64,000 bases of DNA from Streptococcus cristatus (GTDB taxonomy: Bacteria > Bacillota > Bacilli > Lactobacillales > Streptococcaceae). The notes beneath the pieces are model-generated. The model made no database searches. It was not told the DNA's origin and worked only from the letters and a program-made list of their open reading frames with translations. The stretch covers positions 1 through 64,000 of the forward strand of contig NZ_RJPS01000009.1 of NCBI RefSeq assembly GCF_003943505.1. Reading direction: 5' to 3'. A program made the translations under genes and the position numbers. Positions 17,435-25,903 of the stretch are shown one piece after another. Every line of letters starts with the position of its first letter. Within the stretch, counting starts at the first letter, position 1.

Positions 17435-18127
17435 ATGAAAACTATCGGTCTGATTGGTGGTATGAGTTGGGAAAGCACCACATCTTACTACCAAATCATC
17501 AACGAAACCATCAAAAAAGAGCTGGGTGGCTTGCATTCAGCTAAGATTCTGCTTTACAGTGTTGATTTTGCAGAGGTTGAGCATTATCAAGCAGTCGGAG
17601 ACTGGGAGAAAAGCGGTCAACTGTTGGCAGATATTGCTCATCGCTTGGAGCAAGCTGGTGCTGATTTCATCGTTATTTGTACCAACACCATGCACAAGGT
17701 TGCTCCGCAGATACAGGAGCAGATTACGATTCCGATCTTGCATATTGCGCAGGCAACTGCGCAGGCCTTGTTGGCTGATGGTATTCAAAAGGTCGGCCTC
17801 CTGGGAACAAAGTACACCATGACTCAAGATTTTTACAAGGAAAAATTAATAGAGTCTGGGTTAGAAGTGCTGATTCCAGACCAAGCTGGTATTACAGAAG
17901 TCAATCGAATTATTTATGACGAGCTCTGTCTAGGAGATATCAAAGAAAGCTCAAAGCAGACTTATCTTGCCGTTATAGATGATTTGAAAAAAGCAGGCGC
18001 TGAAGCTGTTATCTTGGGCTGTACCGAGATAGGCCTTCTCATCAAACAATTCGATACTGACCTGCCTCTCTATGACACAACAGTGATTCATGCAGAGAAA
18101 GCAGCGGAGTGGGCGGTAAATAAATGA
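17435..18127 (+). CDS. Aspartate/glutamate racemase family protein
   Basis: 230 aa. N-terminus MKTIGLIGGMSWESTT and the two catalytic-cysteine motifs VICTNTMHK and ILGCTEIGLL define the cofactor-independent Asp/Glu racemase family (RacX/YgeA group). It converts an amino acid between L and D forms; the true substrate is not evident. It is distinct from the essential MurI. It starts 3 nt after the small gene at 17204 and is probably co-transcribed with it. Confidence 0.88.
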   Translation: MKTIGLIGGMSWESTTSYYQIINETIKKELGGLHSAKILLYSVDFAEVEHYQAVGDWEKSGQLLADIAHRLEQAGADFIVICTNTMHKVAPQIQEQITIPILHIAQATAQALLADGIQKVGLLGTKYTMTQDFYKEKLIESGLEVLIPDQAGITEVNRIIYDELCLGDIKESSKQTYLAVIDDLKKAGAEAVILGCTEIGLLIKQFDTDLPLYDTTVIHAEKAAEWAVNK

Positions 18128-18140
18128 TTATAGAAGACAA

Positions 18141-18224
18141 GAACAACCGTAGGTAGGGCATGTAACTTTGTTTAGTGATGTGTCGGATAGTGTGGTTGAG
18201 TTTGGGGAGGAGATTGATTTTTAA
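18141..18224 (+). pseudogene. Duplicated fragment of the purK 3' end
   Basis: The sequence GGGCATGTAACTTTGTTTAG and its flanks repeat the end of purK at about 16341-16406. In frame it reads [22 protein letters not shown] and a stop, against [18 protein letters not shown] in PurK. There is no start and the upstream part is missing. It marks the edge of a duplicated or recombined block. Confidence 0.8.
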
Positions 18225-18225
18225 A

Positions 18226-18492
18226 ATGATAGAAGAATTTGATGATGTATTTGAAGATGATATTACTACTCTAATATTTACTTATGCGGATGATGTAGTC
18301 ATTCCAGAAATTCCGGATGCAGAAGGCATTCATATTGTAGAGATAACAAACAATCGACTGGTTATAGAGCATACGCGCGATGATGACGAGGTCTATGAAT
18401 ATATAGAGAGCTGTGGATTAACAAGTCGCCCCATAAAACTTTCAATTGAATTTTGTGTTTACGAAGATTCTGAGGAAGAAGAAAATTTTTAG
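18226..18492 (+). CDS. Small acidic hypothetical protein
   Basis: 88 aa, very rich in Asp and Glu (MIEEFDDVFEDDITTL at the start, EDSEEEENF at the end). Unrecognised. The ATG at 18226 follows the purK-tail fragment; GGAGGAG lies about 13 nt upstream, a rather long spacing. It is followed by the second 75-residue paralog. Immunity-type and nucleic-acid-mimic proteins can be this acidic, but that is only a possibility. Confidence 0.6.
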   Translation: MIEEFDDVFEDDITTLIFTYADDVVIPEIPDAEGIHIVEITNNRLVIEHTRDDDEVYEYIESCGLTSRPIKLSIEFCVYEDSEEEENF

Positions 18493-18511
18493 AATTTAAT
18501 GGAGAAAATCT

Positions 18512-18739
18512 ATGATTCAAATCATCGTTAATGCTTTTTTGGAAAAAGAGAAGACTGGAGCTGTCGTAGAAGTCTTGTATGCTAGTAACAATCACGAAAA
18601 AGTGAAGGCCAAGTATGAAGAGCTAGTTGCTCAATACCCCGAAAACTATTTAGCAATTTATGATTTGCCGATAGATACGGACTTGAATACACTAGATCAC
18701 TATCCATCAGTGTGGATTGGGAAAGAGGAGTTTGAGTGA
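18512..18739 (+). CDS. Small hypothetical protein, paralog 2
   Basis: 75 aa, starting MIQIIVNAFLEKEK; same length and pattern (NHEKVKAKYEEL, NYLAIYDLPIDTDL, HYPSV) as the protein at 17204-17431. SD ATGGAGA upstream. Both copies follow a purK 3' end with one unrelated gene in between, so the pair traces a block duplication. The next gene starts 14 nt after its stop. Confidence 0.75.
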   Translation: MIQIIVNAFLEKEKTGAVVEVLYASNNHEKVKAKYEELVAQYPENYLAIYDLPIDTDLNTLDHYPSVWIGKEEFE

Positions 18740-18753
18740 GGGGAAGGAAATTG

Positions 18754-20010
18754 ATGAAAAAAGTATATCTTGATGAATCTGGTAATACAGGCGGTATTGC
18801 TGAAAAAAATGGAAAATTCAATATTGGGCAACAAGATTATTTTGTATATGGTGGTGTTATTACAGATGAATCAGAAGAACCTCTTCTATTAAGCCAATAT
18901 TCCCAATTTAAGTTAGAACATGAATCTCTTCAGGATGAGAAAAATGAAATAAAAGGAAATGATCTCTTTAAAAACGAAGAGATGAATAACAGAGCATTGG
19001 AAGATTTTATTTCTAATTATTTAGATAGTAGGCATTTCTATGTAAATATATACGATAAGTATTTTTATATTGCTACAGAATTAGTTATTAGCATTTTAGG
19101 TTTTGAATTTCGTGATAAAAATCTAGCATATTTTTATGAAATGGTAAACTCTTTGTTGAAATATGATGGCTTTTTGCAGATTGAAAATCTATTTTTAAAA
19201 GCTACGAATATCAACAAATCGGATTTAAAGGAGCGTGAGAGAGCTTTACGAACAACATTGAGGCAATTTCGAAAATTGATTCGACAGGATTCCCAATTTA
19301 AATTTCTTGACTCAAGAATAAAGAAATTAATTAAAGATAATCAATCTATTTCTCAAATATCAAATTCGATTTTATATAAAGGGGCTTATACTCAAGATCG
19401 CAAAATTAGTAACTTAATAAATTTAACTGCCTTAGGAGAGCTATTAGTACAACTAATCAAACAGGGTAGAATTGATGAGAATAGTTCGATTATTTTAGAT
19501 CCAATTTGTAGTATAGATAAAGTTATACTGAGTGAATTAGAAACCGCATCATTAGATGTACGTATTTCCGAGGGAAGCCATGTTGATGAATTAATTCAAT
19601 ATGCAGATAATGTAGTTTCAGTTATTTATAAGTCTTTTAGTAATATTATTAAAGACTTTAAAAATAAAGGTGATTCTTGGACAATTAACACGAATAATAT
19701 TTGGAGTTTGCTAGTATTCTCATTTGTCTTATCAAAAATAGATTGTAATAATATAAAATTTACGTTATCAATTGATGATTGGGCATTTTGTTTAGCAATC
19801 GCTAAATTACAATTTGGAGTTTCAGCCTTAGAACAAAATTTGAATATAAATCAACTTGTATCAGTAATTACACAGTTATTAAATAGTAGTCTATCAGAAA
19901 TAAATGAATCATTTTGGATAGAGTATCAAAATTCACGTAATCTGATTATTAATAATTATAATAATATGAATTACAATATTTTAGAAGATTTGAATCAATT
20001 ACTTAATTAA
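18754..20010 (+). CDS. DUF3800-type protein, AT-rich
   Basis: 418 aa from the ATG at 18754 (MKKVYLDESGNTG), with AAGGAAAT upstream; a GTG at 18736 is less likely. The N-terminal YLDESGNTGG and the later DPICSIDK and DELIQYADNVV fit DUF3800, a family with an RNase H-like fold often found in mobile and defence loci. Base composition is clearly more AT-rich than purK and purB on either side, which suggests horizontal gain. Function unknown. Confidence 0.75.
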   Translation: MKKVYLDESGNTGGIAEKNGKFNIGQQDYFVYGGVITDESEEPLLLSQYSQFKLEHESLQDEKNEIKGNDLFKNEEMNNRALEDFISNYLDSRHFYVNIYDKYFYIATELVISILGFEFRDKNLAYFYEMVNSLLKYDGFLQIENLFLKATNINKSDLKERERALRTTLRQFRKLIRQDSQFKFLDSRIKKLIKDNQSISQISNSILYKGAYTQDRKISNLINLTALGELLVQLIKQGRIDENSSIILDPICSIDKVILSELETASLDVRISEGSHVDELIQYADNVVSVIYKSFSNIIKDFKNKGDSWTINTNNIWSLLVFSFVLSKIDCNNIKFTLSIDDWAFCLAIAKLQFGVSALEQNLNINQLVSVITQLLNSSLSEINESFWIEYQNSRNLIINNYNNMNYNILEDLNQLLN

Positions 20011-20115
20011 AATAAAAAAAGAAAGAAACAAGGGCCCACGTATTTACCAAAACTAAATACCGGCTACGGACTTCCTTGAACTGAAACTTTAAACAAAAGA
20101 AAGGAATAACAAACA

Positions 20116-21411
20116 ATGATCAACCGTTACTCTCGCCCCGAAATGGCGAACATTTGGACTGAGGAAAATAAGTACAAGGCTTGGCTGGAGGTAGAGATTC
20201 TGGCTGATGAGGCCTGGGCTGAGTTGGGTGAGATTCCCAAGGAAGATGTGGCCTTGATTCGTAAAAAGGCGGGCTTTGACATTGACCGCATCTTAGAGAT
20301 TGAGCAGGAGACGCGCCACGATGTGGTGGCCTTTACGCGAGCGGTTTCTGAGACGCTGGGTGAAGAGCGCAAGTGGGTCCACTATGGCCTGACCTCGACC
20401 GACGTGGTAGATACGGCCTACGGCTACCTCTACAAGCAGGCCAATGACATCATCCGTGAGGATCTGCGTCGCTTCACTGACATCATTGCAGAGCGGGCGC
20501 GGGAGCATAAGTTCACTATCATGATGGGTCGTACCCACGGTGTGCATGCGGAGCCTACAACCTTTGGTCTTAAATTGGCGACTTGGTACAGCGAAATGAA
20601 GCGCAATATCGAGCGTTTTGAGCATGCAGCTGCTGGTGTAGAAGCTGGTAAAATCTCTGGTGCGGTTGGTAACTTTGCCAACATCCCACCATTCGTAGAG
20701 CAATACGTCTGCGACAAGCTTGGTATCCGTGCTCAAGAAATCTCGACACAGGTCCTTCCTCGTGACCTTCACGCTGAGTACTTTGCGGTTCTTGCTAGCA
20801 TTGCAACTTCTATCGAGCGCATGGCGACTGAGATCCGTGGTCTGCAAAAATCTGAGCAGCGCGAGGTGGAAGAATTCTTCGCTAAGGGGCAAAAGGGTTC
20901 ATCAGCAATGCCTCACAAACGCAACCCAATCGGTTCTGAAAACATGACTGGTCTAGCGCGTGTCATTCGTGGTCACATGGTGACAGCCTTTGAGAATGTC
21001 TCTCTCTGGCATGAGCGCGACATTTCCCATTCTTCTGCTGAGCGGATTATCGCTCCGGACACGACTATCCTCATCGACTATATGCTCAACCGCTTCGGTA
21101 ATATCGTCAAGAACCTGACCGTCTTCCCAGAAAACATGAAGCGGAACATGAACTCAACCTTTGGTCTTATCTTCAGCCAGCGGGCTATGTTGACCTTGAT
21201 TGAAAAAGGCATGACGCGGGAGCAGGCTTATGACTTGGTGCAGCCAAAGACTGCCCAGTCTTGGGACAATCAAGTGGACTTCAAGCCTTTGCTCGAAGCG
21301 GACCCAGAAGTCACTTCTCGTCTGACTCAGGAAGAGATCGATGAAATCTTCAACCCAGTTTACTATACAAAACGCGTAGATGAAATCTTCAAGCGCGTGG
21401 GCTTAGATTAA
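20116..21411 (+). CDS. purB: Adenylosuccinate lyase
   Basis: Acts twice in purine synthesis, on SAICAR and on adenylosuccinate. 431 aa with N-terminus [30 protein letters not shown], and the signature [16 protein letters not shown]. Start ATG at 20116 with AAAGGAATA upstream. Separated from purK by the accessory block. It is followed directly by intergenic repeat copy B, which provides a terminator. Confidence 0.96.
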   Translation: MINRYSRPEMANIWTEENKYKAWLEVEILADEAWAELGEIPKEDVALIRKKAGFDIDRILEIEQETRHDVVAFTRAVSETLGEERKWVHYGLTSTDVVDTAYGYLYKQANDIIREDLRRFTDIIAERAREHKFTIMMGRTHGVHAEPTTFGLKLATWYSEMKRNIERFEHAAAGVEAGKISGAVGNFANIPPFVEQYVCDKLGIRAQEISTQVLPRDLHAEYFAVLASIATSIERMATEIRGLQKSEQREVEEFFAKGQKGSSAMPHKRNPIGSENMTGLARVIRGHMVTAFENVSLWHERDISHSSAERIIAPDTTILIDYMLNRFGNIVKNLTVFPENMKRNMNSTFGLIFSQRAMLTLIEKGMTREQAYDLVQPKTAQSWDNQVDFKPLLEADPEVTSRLTQEEIDEIFNPVYYTKRVDEIFKRVGLD

Positions 21412-21423
21412 ACAAAAAAAGAT

Positions 21424-21606
21424 GAGAGTGGGACAGAAATCGCTAATTCGTTAGAATTCGATTTCGTCGTCCCACCTCCGCACAGTTGAGTAGGGCTGTA
21501 AAAGCTGATGAAATCAGCCTAGTAGAGCCCACTCAACCACTGCGTCTTGTCTTGCTCGACAATCCAAAGACAATTGAGAGGCTAGGACTTTTGTCCCAGC
21601 CTCTCT
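21424..21606 (+). repeat. Three-hairpin intergenic repeat, copy B
   Basis: Starts GAGAGTGGGACAGAAATCG and ends GGACTTTTGTCCCAGCCTC followed by TCTTTTTTATT. It differs from the other copies by a 5-nt duplication (TCTTGTCTTG). It lies after purB and ends with the terminator-like hairpin. Confidence 0.9.
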
Positions 21607-21751
21607 TTTTTATTATTCTCGAATGTATTATAAAAGTTCCGTTTTTGTTGGTTTTCAATCCTAGAATAGTAAAAAACTATACGAAATTAAAAAATACTGT
21701 TTATTTTCTGTCATTTTTTGATGTTTATTAAACAAAAATCGTTTAAATACC

Positions 21752-21780
21752 TTGCAAATTGGTATAGATAGGTTTATAAT
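21752..21780 (+). promoter_or_regulatory. Promoter-like sequence facing into the bgaR 3' end
   Basis: TTGCAA, 17-nt spacer, TATAAT on the + strand, with no + strand gene downstream until bgaC. A transcript from here would reach the hairpin at 21807-21840 and be short, or run antisense to the GntR regulator. Confidence 0.4.
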
Positions 21781-21806
21781 AAAGATAGGCTAGTTGGTCG
21801 GGAAAT

Positions 21807-21840
21807 GAAAAACGACAGCTCATAAGAACCATCGTTTTTC
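21807..21840. terminator. Terminator of the GntR regulator gene
   Basis: GAAAAACGA / TCGTTTTTC hairpin just after the minus-strand stop codon, with T/A-rich arms usable in both directions. Confidence 0.7.
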
Positions 21841-21843
21841 AGA

Positions 21844-22560
21844 TTAGTGATCGCGACTAGAAGAAATAAATTTGATTTTGAAGAAATCGCCACGCTTGTA
21901 GGTTTCGCTGTACTCTAGGATTTGTCCAGTATTTTCCAGTTTTGTGATCTTGACTTGATGCACAGTTGGAAAGTTTGGATCAATTTCCAAGGTCTTGGCA
22001 ATCTCTTTTGGCGTTGGAAAGACGATTTCGTTGATTTCTTCGAAATACTCATCATTCATGTGGATGTGATAATCCGTCTTGAAGCGATTGTAGATCGAGC
22101 TGTAGTAGTCCAAATCTGGATAGTTTGGATTGATATACTGTTCAGGAATGTAGGTTTGGTGATAAATATAGACTTTATCGCCGGTCCTTCTGATACGGTC
22201 AATCTTGTAGTAGAACTGGGACGGAGTTAGTTCTAGTTTGTCCAAGATTTTCAATTCATTTCCGCGTTTGATAGACAGAACAGTCACCTTATCCTTTTGG
22301 ATAGGGAAAGTTTCGATATCAGAGAATTCCACACGTTTGTGTTTTCTTGCACGTGAAACAAACGTTCCCTTTCCTTGCTGACGGATGATGTAGCCATCAT
22401 TCGCAAGTTCGTTCAAAGCGCGGACAACGGTGATGGAACTGACGTTGAACATCTTGATTAACTCAGCTTCTGTGTAGAATCTATCACCGTTTTCAAAGTT
22501 ACCAGAAATGATTTGTTGTTTCAAGTCATCTTTGATTTGTTGATATTTAGGAATAGCCAT
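21844..22560 (-). CDS. bgaR: GntR/HutC-family regulator of the bgaC locus (BgaR-like)
   Basis: 238 aa from ATG at 22560 (MAIPKYQQIKDDL) with GAGGTG well placed upstream. N-terminal winged helix (YQQIKDDLKQQIISGNFENG, VSSITVVRALNELANDGYI, GKGTFVS) followed by a UTRA ligand domain. It is divergent from bgaC and the PTS genes; in the pneumococcal locus of the same order the GntR regulator controls this operon. The effector is probably a sugar phosphate from the imported galactoside; that is inference. Confidence 0.88.
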   Translation of the reverse strand: MAIPKYQQIKDDLKQQIISGNFENGDRFYTEAELIKMFNVSSITVVRALNELANDGYIIRQQGKGTFVSRARKHKRVEFSDIETFPIQKDKVTVLSIKRGNELKILDKLELTPSQFYYKIDRIRRTGDKVYIYHQTYIPEQYINPNYPDLDYYSSIYNRFKTDYHIHMNDEYFEEINEIVFPTPKEIAKTLEIDPNFPTVHQVKITKLENTGQILEYSETYKRGDFFKIKFISSSRDH

Positions 22561-22623
22561 TGTGCTCACCTCTCTTTTTTTATCCCTCTCTATATTGATT
22601 TTAACATATTTTAAAAAAAAATG

Positions 22624-22652
22624 TTGACATTTATGTAAAAGTTTATTATATT
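22624..22652 (+). promoter_or_regulatory. Promoter of the bgaC operon
   Basis: TTGACA (22624-22629), 17-nt spacer, TATATT (22647-22652). Confidence 0.8.
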
Positions 22653-22668
22653 AATATTAACAAAAAAA

Positions 22669-22682
22669 TGAAAGCGTTTTAA
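22669..22682. promoter_or_regulatory. cre site (CcpA) before bgaC
   Basis: TGAAAGCGTTTTAA fits TGNNANCGNTNNCA with one change in the last positions. It is downstream of the -10 box, consistent with repression when glucose is present. Confidence 0.7.
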
Positions 22683-22701
22683 ATCTAGGAGGAATGGGGA
22701 G

Positions 22702-24489
22702 ATGAAGAGATTTGAAATAGGCTCTTCTTTCTACTTGGATGGTCAGGAGTTTAAGATTTTATCGGGAGCGATTCACTATTTCCGGATTCAGCCGGAAGAC
22801 TGGTATCACTCGCTTTACAATCTTAAAGCCCTAGGCTTCAATACAGTTGAGACCTATGTTCCTTGGAACATGCACGAGCCAAAGAAAGGCCAGTTTGACT
22901 TTCAGGGAATTTTAGATATTGAGAAGTTTCTTCAGATTGCTCAAGATTTAGGCTTGTATGCCATCGTTCGCCCTTCGCCCTTTATCTGTGCGGAGTGGGA
23001 ATTTGGCGGCATGCCAGCCTGGCTCTTGACGGAGGATATGAGAATCCGTTCTTCTGACACTCCTTATCTTCAGGCTGTTGCAGACTACTATGATGAGTTG
23101 CTTCCTCGCTTGGTTCCAAGGCTCTTGGACAAGGGTGGGAATATCCTCATGATGCAAGTGGAAAATGAATATGGCTCTTACGGGGAGGATAAAGACTACC
23201 TGAGAGCGATTCGGCAGATGATGTTGGATCGAGGTGTTGATTGTCCGCTCTTTACATCGGATGGTCCTTGGCGGGCCACGCTGAGAGCCGGCACGCTGAT
23301 TGAGGAAGATTTATTTGTTACAGGAAATTTTGGCTCCAAGGCAGACTATAATTTTGCCCAGATGCAGGAATTCTTTGATGAGCATGGCAAAAAATGGCCG
23401 CTCATGTGTATGGAGTTTTGGGATGGTTGGTTCAATCGTTGGAAAGAGCCAATTATCAAAAGGGATCCTGAGGAACTGGCTCAAGCTGTCCATGAGGTTC
23501 TGAAACAAGGCTCTATCAACCTCTATATGTTTCATGGCGGCACCAATTTTGGCTTCATGAATGGCTGCTCAGCCAGAGGTGTGACGGATTTACCACAGGT
23601 GACCTCGTATGATTATGATGCCCTGCTCGATGAACAGGGAAATCCAACTCCGAAATATTTTGCAGTGCAAAAAATGATGGAGACCTACTATCCTGAGTAC
23701 CTACAAATGAAACCGCTCACAAAAGAATCTTTTGAATTGAGAGATATTGCTCTGAGTGAGAAAGTGGGTTTGTTTGAAACATTAGCTGATTTGGCCCAGC
23801 CAGTGGAGAGTCTCTATCCTGTAAAAATGGAGGATTTGGGACAGGGCTATGGCTATTTACTTTACCGTACCGAAGCCAGCTGGGATGCGGATGAGGAAAA
23901 AATTCGGGTGATTGACGGGCGAGACCGGATGCAGCTTTTTGTGGACGGCAAGCTTATGGAAACCCAGTATCAAGCAGAGATTGGTCAAGATATCTTTGTT
24001 GCTGGGGAAAAGAAAGCCACCCACCGTATTGACATTCTGATGGAAAACATGGGGCGGGTCAACTACGGGCATAAGTTATTGGCAGATACCCAGCGAAAAG
24101 GGATTCGGACGGGTGTTTGCAAGGATTTGCACTTCTTGCTGAATTGGCAACAGTATCCACTTTCTTTTGAAAACACAGAAAACATCGATTTTTCAAAAGG
24201 ATGGCAGCCAGAGCAACCAGCTTTCTACGCTTTTGACTTCAAAATGAAAGCGCTTAAAGATGCTTATTTAGACTTGTCCGGTTTTGGAAAGGGCCTTGCC
24301 TTTGTAAATGGCGTCAACATCGGCCGTTTCTGGAATGTCGGACCAACCTTATCGCTTTATATTCCGCATAGCCTTCTGAAAGAAGGACATAACCGAATCA
24401 TCATTTTTGAAACGGAAGGGGAATATGAAGAATCAATTAACTTAGTTAACCAACCTACATTTAAAACAATAAAGGGGGAAAATTTATGA
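22702..24489 (+). CDS. bgaC: Beta-galactosidase, GH35 (BgaC type)
   Basis: Removes terminal beta-1,3-galactose from glycans. 595 aa. The GH35 signature region is clear: the acid/base Glu in MQVENEYGSYGE and the nucleophile Glu in CMEFWDGWFNRW. The N-terminal TIM barrel is followed by beta-sandwich domains ending in FETEGEYEE. No signal peptide is present, as in pneumococcal BgaC, which is nevertheless found at the surface. SD AGGAGG. The last 4 nt overlap the PTS IIB gene, so the hydrolase and transporter are one operon. Confidence 0.95.
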   Translation: MKRFEIGSSFYLDGQEFKILSGAIHYFRIQPEDWYHSLYNLKALGFNTVETYVPWNMHEPKKGQFDFQGILDIEKFLQIAQDLGLYAIVRPSPFICAEWEFGGMPAWLLTEDMRIRSSDTPYLQAVADYYDELLPRLVPRLLDKGGNILMMQVENEYGSYGEDKDYLRAIRQMMLDRGVDCPLFTSDGPWRATLRAGTLIEEDLFVTGNFGSKADYNFAQMQEFFDEHGKKWPLMCMEFWDGWFNRWKEPIIKRDPEELAQAVHEVLKQGSINLYMFHGGTNFGFMNGCSARGVTDLPQVTSYDYDALLDEQGNPTPKYFAVQKMMETYYPEYLQMKPLTKESFELRDIALSEKVGLFETLADLAQPVESLYPVKMEDLGQGYGYLLYRTEASWDADEEKIRVIDGRDRMQLFVDGKLMETQYQAEIGQDIFVAGEKKATHRIDILMENMGRVNYGHKLLADTQRKGIRTGVCKDLHFLLNWQQYPLSFENTENIDFSKGWQPEQPAFYAFDFKMKALKDAYLDLSGFGKGLAFVNGVNIGRFWNVGPTLSLYIPHSLLKEGHNRIIIFETEGEYEESINLVNQPTFKTIKGENL

Positions 24490-24962
24490 CAATCGTAGGT
24501 GCACGTATCGATGGACGTTTGATCCATGGACAGGTAGCCAATCTCTGGACTACCAAGCTCAACATTTCACGCATTATGGTGATTGACGATGAGGTAGCTG
24601 AAAATGCTATCGAAAAGAGCGGACTCAAGTTGGCAACGCCGCCAGGAGTGAAGCTTAGCATTTTGCCAATTGCTAAAGCAGCAGAAAACATCTTGGCTGG
24701 TAAGTATGACTCACAACGACTCTTTATCGTCGCTCGTAAACCAGACCGTTTCCTTCGTTTGGTAGAAGCTGGAGTTCCACTGGAAACACTGAATGTCGGA
24801 AATATGTCTCAGTCAGACGAAACTCGTCCCATCACTCGCTCTATCAATGTGGTTGATGCGGATGTGGAAGCTTTCCAAAAGTTGCATGAAAAAGGGGTGA
24901 AGCTGACAGCTCAGATGGTTCCAAATGATCCGGTCGCGGATTTTATGAATTTGTTAAAATAA
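24486..24962 (+). CDS. PTS system IIB component, mannose/fructose/sorbose family
   Basis: 158 aa cytoplasmic phosphocarrier. The phospho-histidine lies in DGRLIHGQVANLW (His near residue 15). Overlaps bgaC by 4 nt and is followed by IIC, IID and IIA genes. Together they import and phosphorylate a sugar, most likely galactose or an amino-hexose released by BgaC (inference from context). Confidence 0.94.
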   Translation: MTIVGARIDGRLIHGQVANLWTTKLNISRIMVIDDEVAENAIEKSGLKLATPPGVKLSILPIAKAAENILAGKYDSQRLFIVARKPDRFLRLVEAGVPLETLNVGNMSQSDETRPITRSINVVDADVEAFQKLHEKGVKLTAQMVPNDPVADFMNLLK

Positions 24963-24988
24963 GGAAAAATTTTTAGGAGGTCATTGTC

Positions 24989-25903
24989 ATGATACAATGG
25001 TGGCAAATTTTACTACTCACTCTGTACTCAGCTTATCAAATCTGCGATGAGTTGACGATCGTTTCTTCAGCAGGTTCACCTGTATTTGCTGGATTTATCA
25101 CAGGTCTCATCATGGGAGATTTACCTACAGGTTTATTGATTGGTGCCAACCTTCAATTGGTGGTACTCGGTGTTGGTACCTTCGGTGGTGCTTCTCGTAT
25201 TGACGCTACTTCTGGTGCGGTTCTTGCGACTGCCTTCTCAGTAGCTCAAGGTCTTGATCCAGAGCTTGCTATTGCTACAATCGCTGTGCCAGTAGCAACT
25301 TTGTTGACATACTTTGATATTCTTGGTCGTATGACGACAACTTACTTCGCTCACCGTGTGGATGCTGCGATTGAACGCTTTGACTACAAAGGCATCGAAC
25401 GCAACTATCTTCTTGGTGCGATTCCTTGGGCTCTTTCTCGTGCCCTCCCAGTCTTCTTTGCCCTTGCCTTTGGTGGAGCTTTTGTAGAAACTGTTGTTAC
25501 AGGTCTCGGTAATGTACAATGGTTGGCAAACGGTTTGAAACTTGCAGGTCAAATGCTTCCAGGTCTTGGATTTGCAATCTTGCTTCGTTATCTTCCAGTG
25601 AAACGCAACCTTCACTATTTGGCACTTGGATTTGGCTTGACAGCTATGTTGACAGTGCTTTACAGTAATGTTCAAAGCCTTGGTGCTGCAGTGTCTAGCA
25701 TTGTTGGTTCTGAAGTGTTCTCTAAACTTCCAAAAGAACAAGCTATTACTTTTGTTAACAACTTCAAGAGTGTATCTATGATTGGTATCGCCATCATTGG
25801 TGTCTTCCTTGCAGTACAACACTTCAAAAACAGCCAACGTACAGTCGTAGCTGCTCCAGTAACTGAATCAGAAAGCGGGGAAATTGAAGATGACGAATTC
25901 TAA
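24989..25903 (+). CDS. PTS system IIC component, mannose/sorbose family
   Basis: 304-aa polytopic membrane protein forming the sugar channel with IID. Starts MIQWWQILLLTLYSAYQICDE; typical GLIMGDLPTGLLIGANLQLVVLGVGT and many membrane segments. SD TAGGAGG. Overlaps the IID gene by 20 nt. Confidence 0.93.
   Translation: MIQWWQILLLTLYSAYQICDELTIVSSAGSPVFAGFITGLIMGDLPTGLLIGANLQLVVLGVGTFGGASRIDATSGAVLATAFSVAQGLDPELAIATIAVPVATLLTYFDILGRMTTTYFAHRVDAAIERFDYKGIERNYLLGAIPWALSRALPVFFALAFGGAFVETVVTGLGNVQWLANGLKLAGQMLPGLGFAILLRYLPVKRNLHYLALGFGLTAMLTVLYSNVQSLGAAVSSIVGSEVFSKLPKEQAITFVNNFKSVSMIGIAIIGVFLAVQHFKNSQRTVVAAPVTESESGEIEDDEF

Noticed and set aside
20293-20892. Minus-strand ORF of 199 codons inside purB
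   Set aside because: No start signal, composition is the mirror of purB codons; shadow.
25238-25837. Minus-strand ORF of 199 codons inside the PTS IIC gene
   Set aside because: Shadow of a conserved membrane protein gene; no ribosome site or family.
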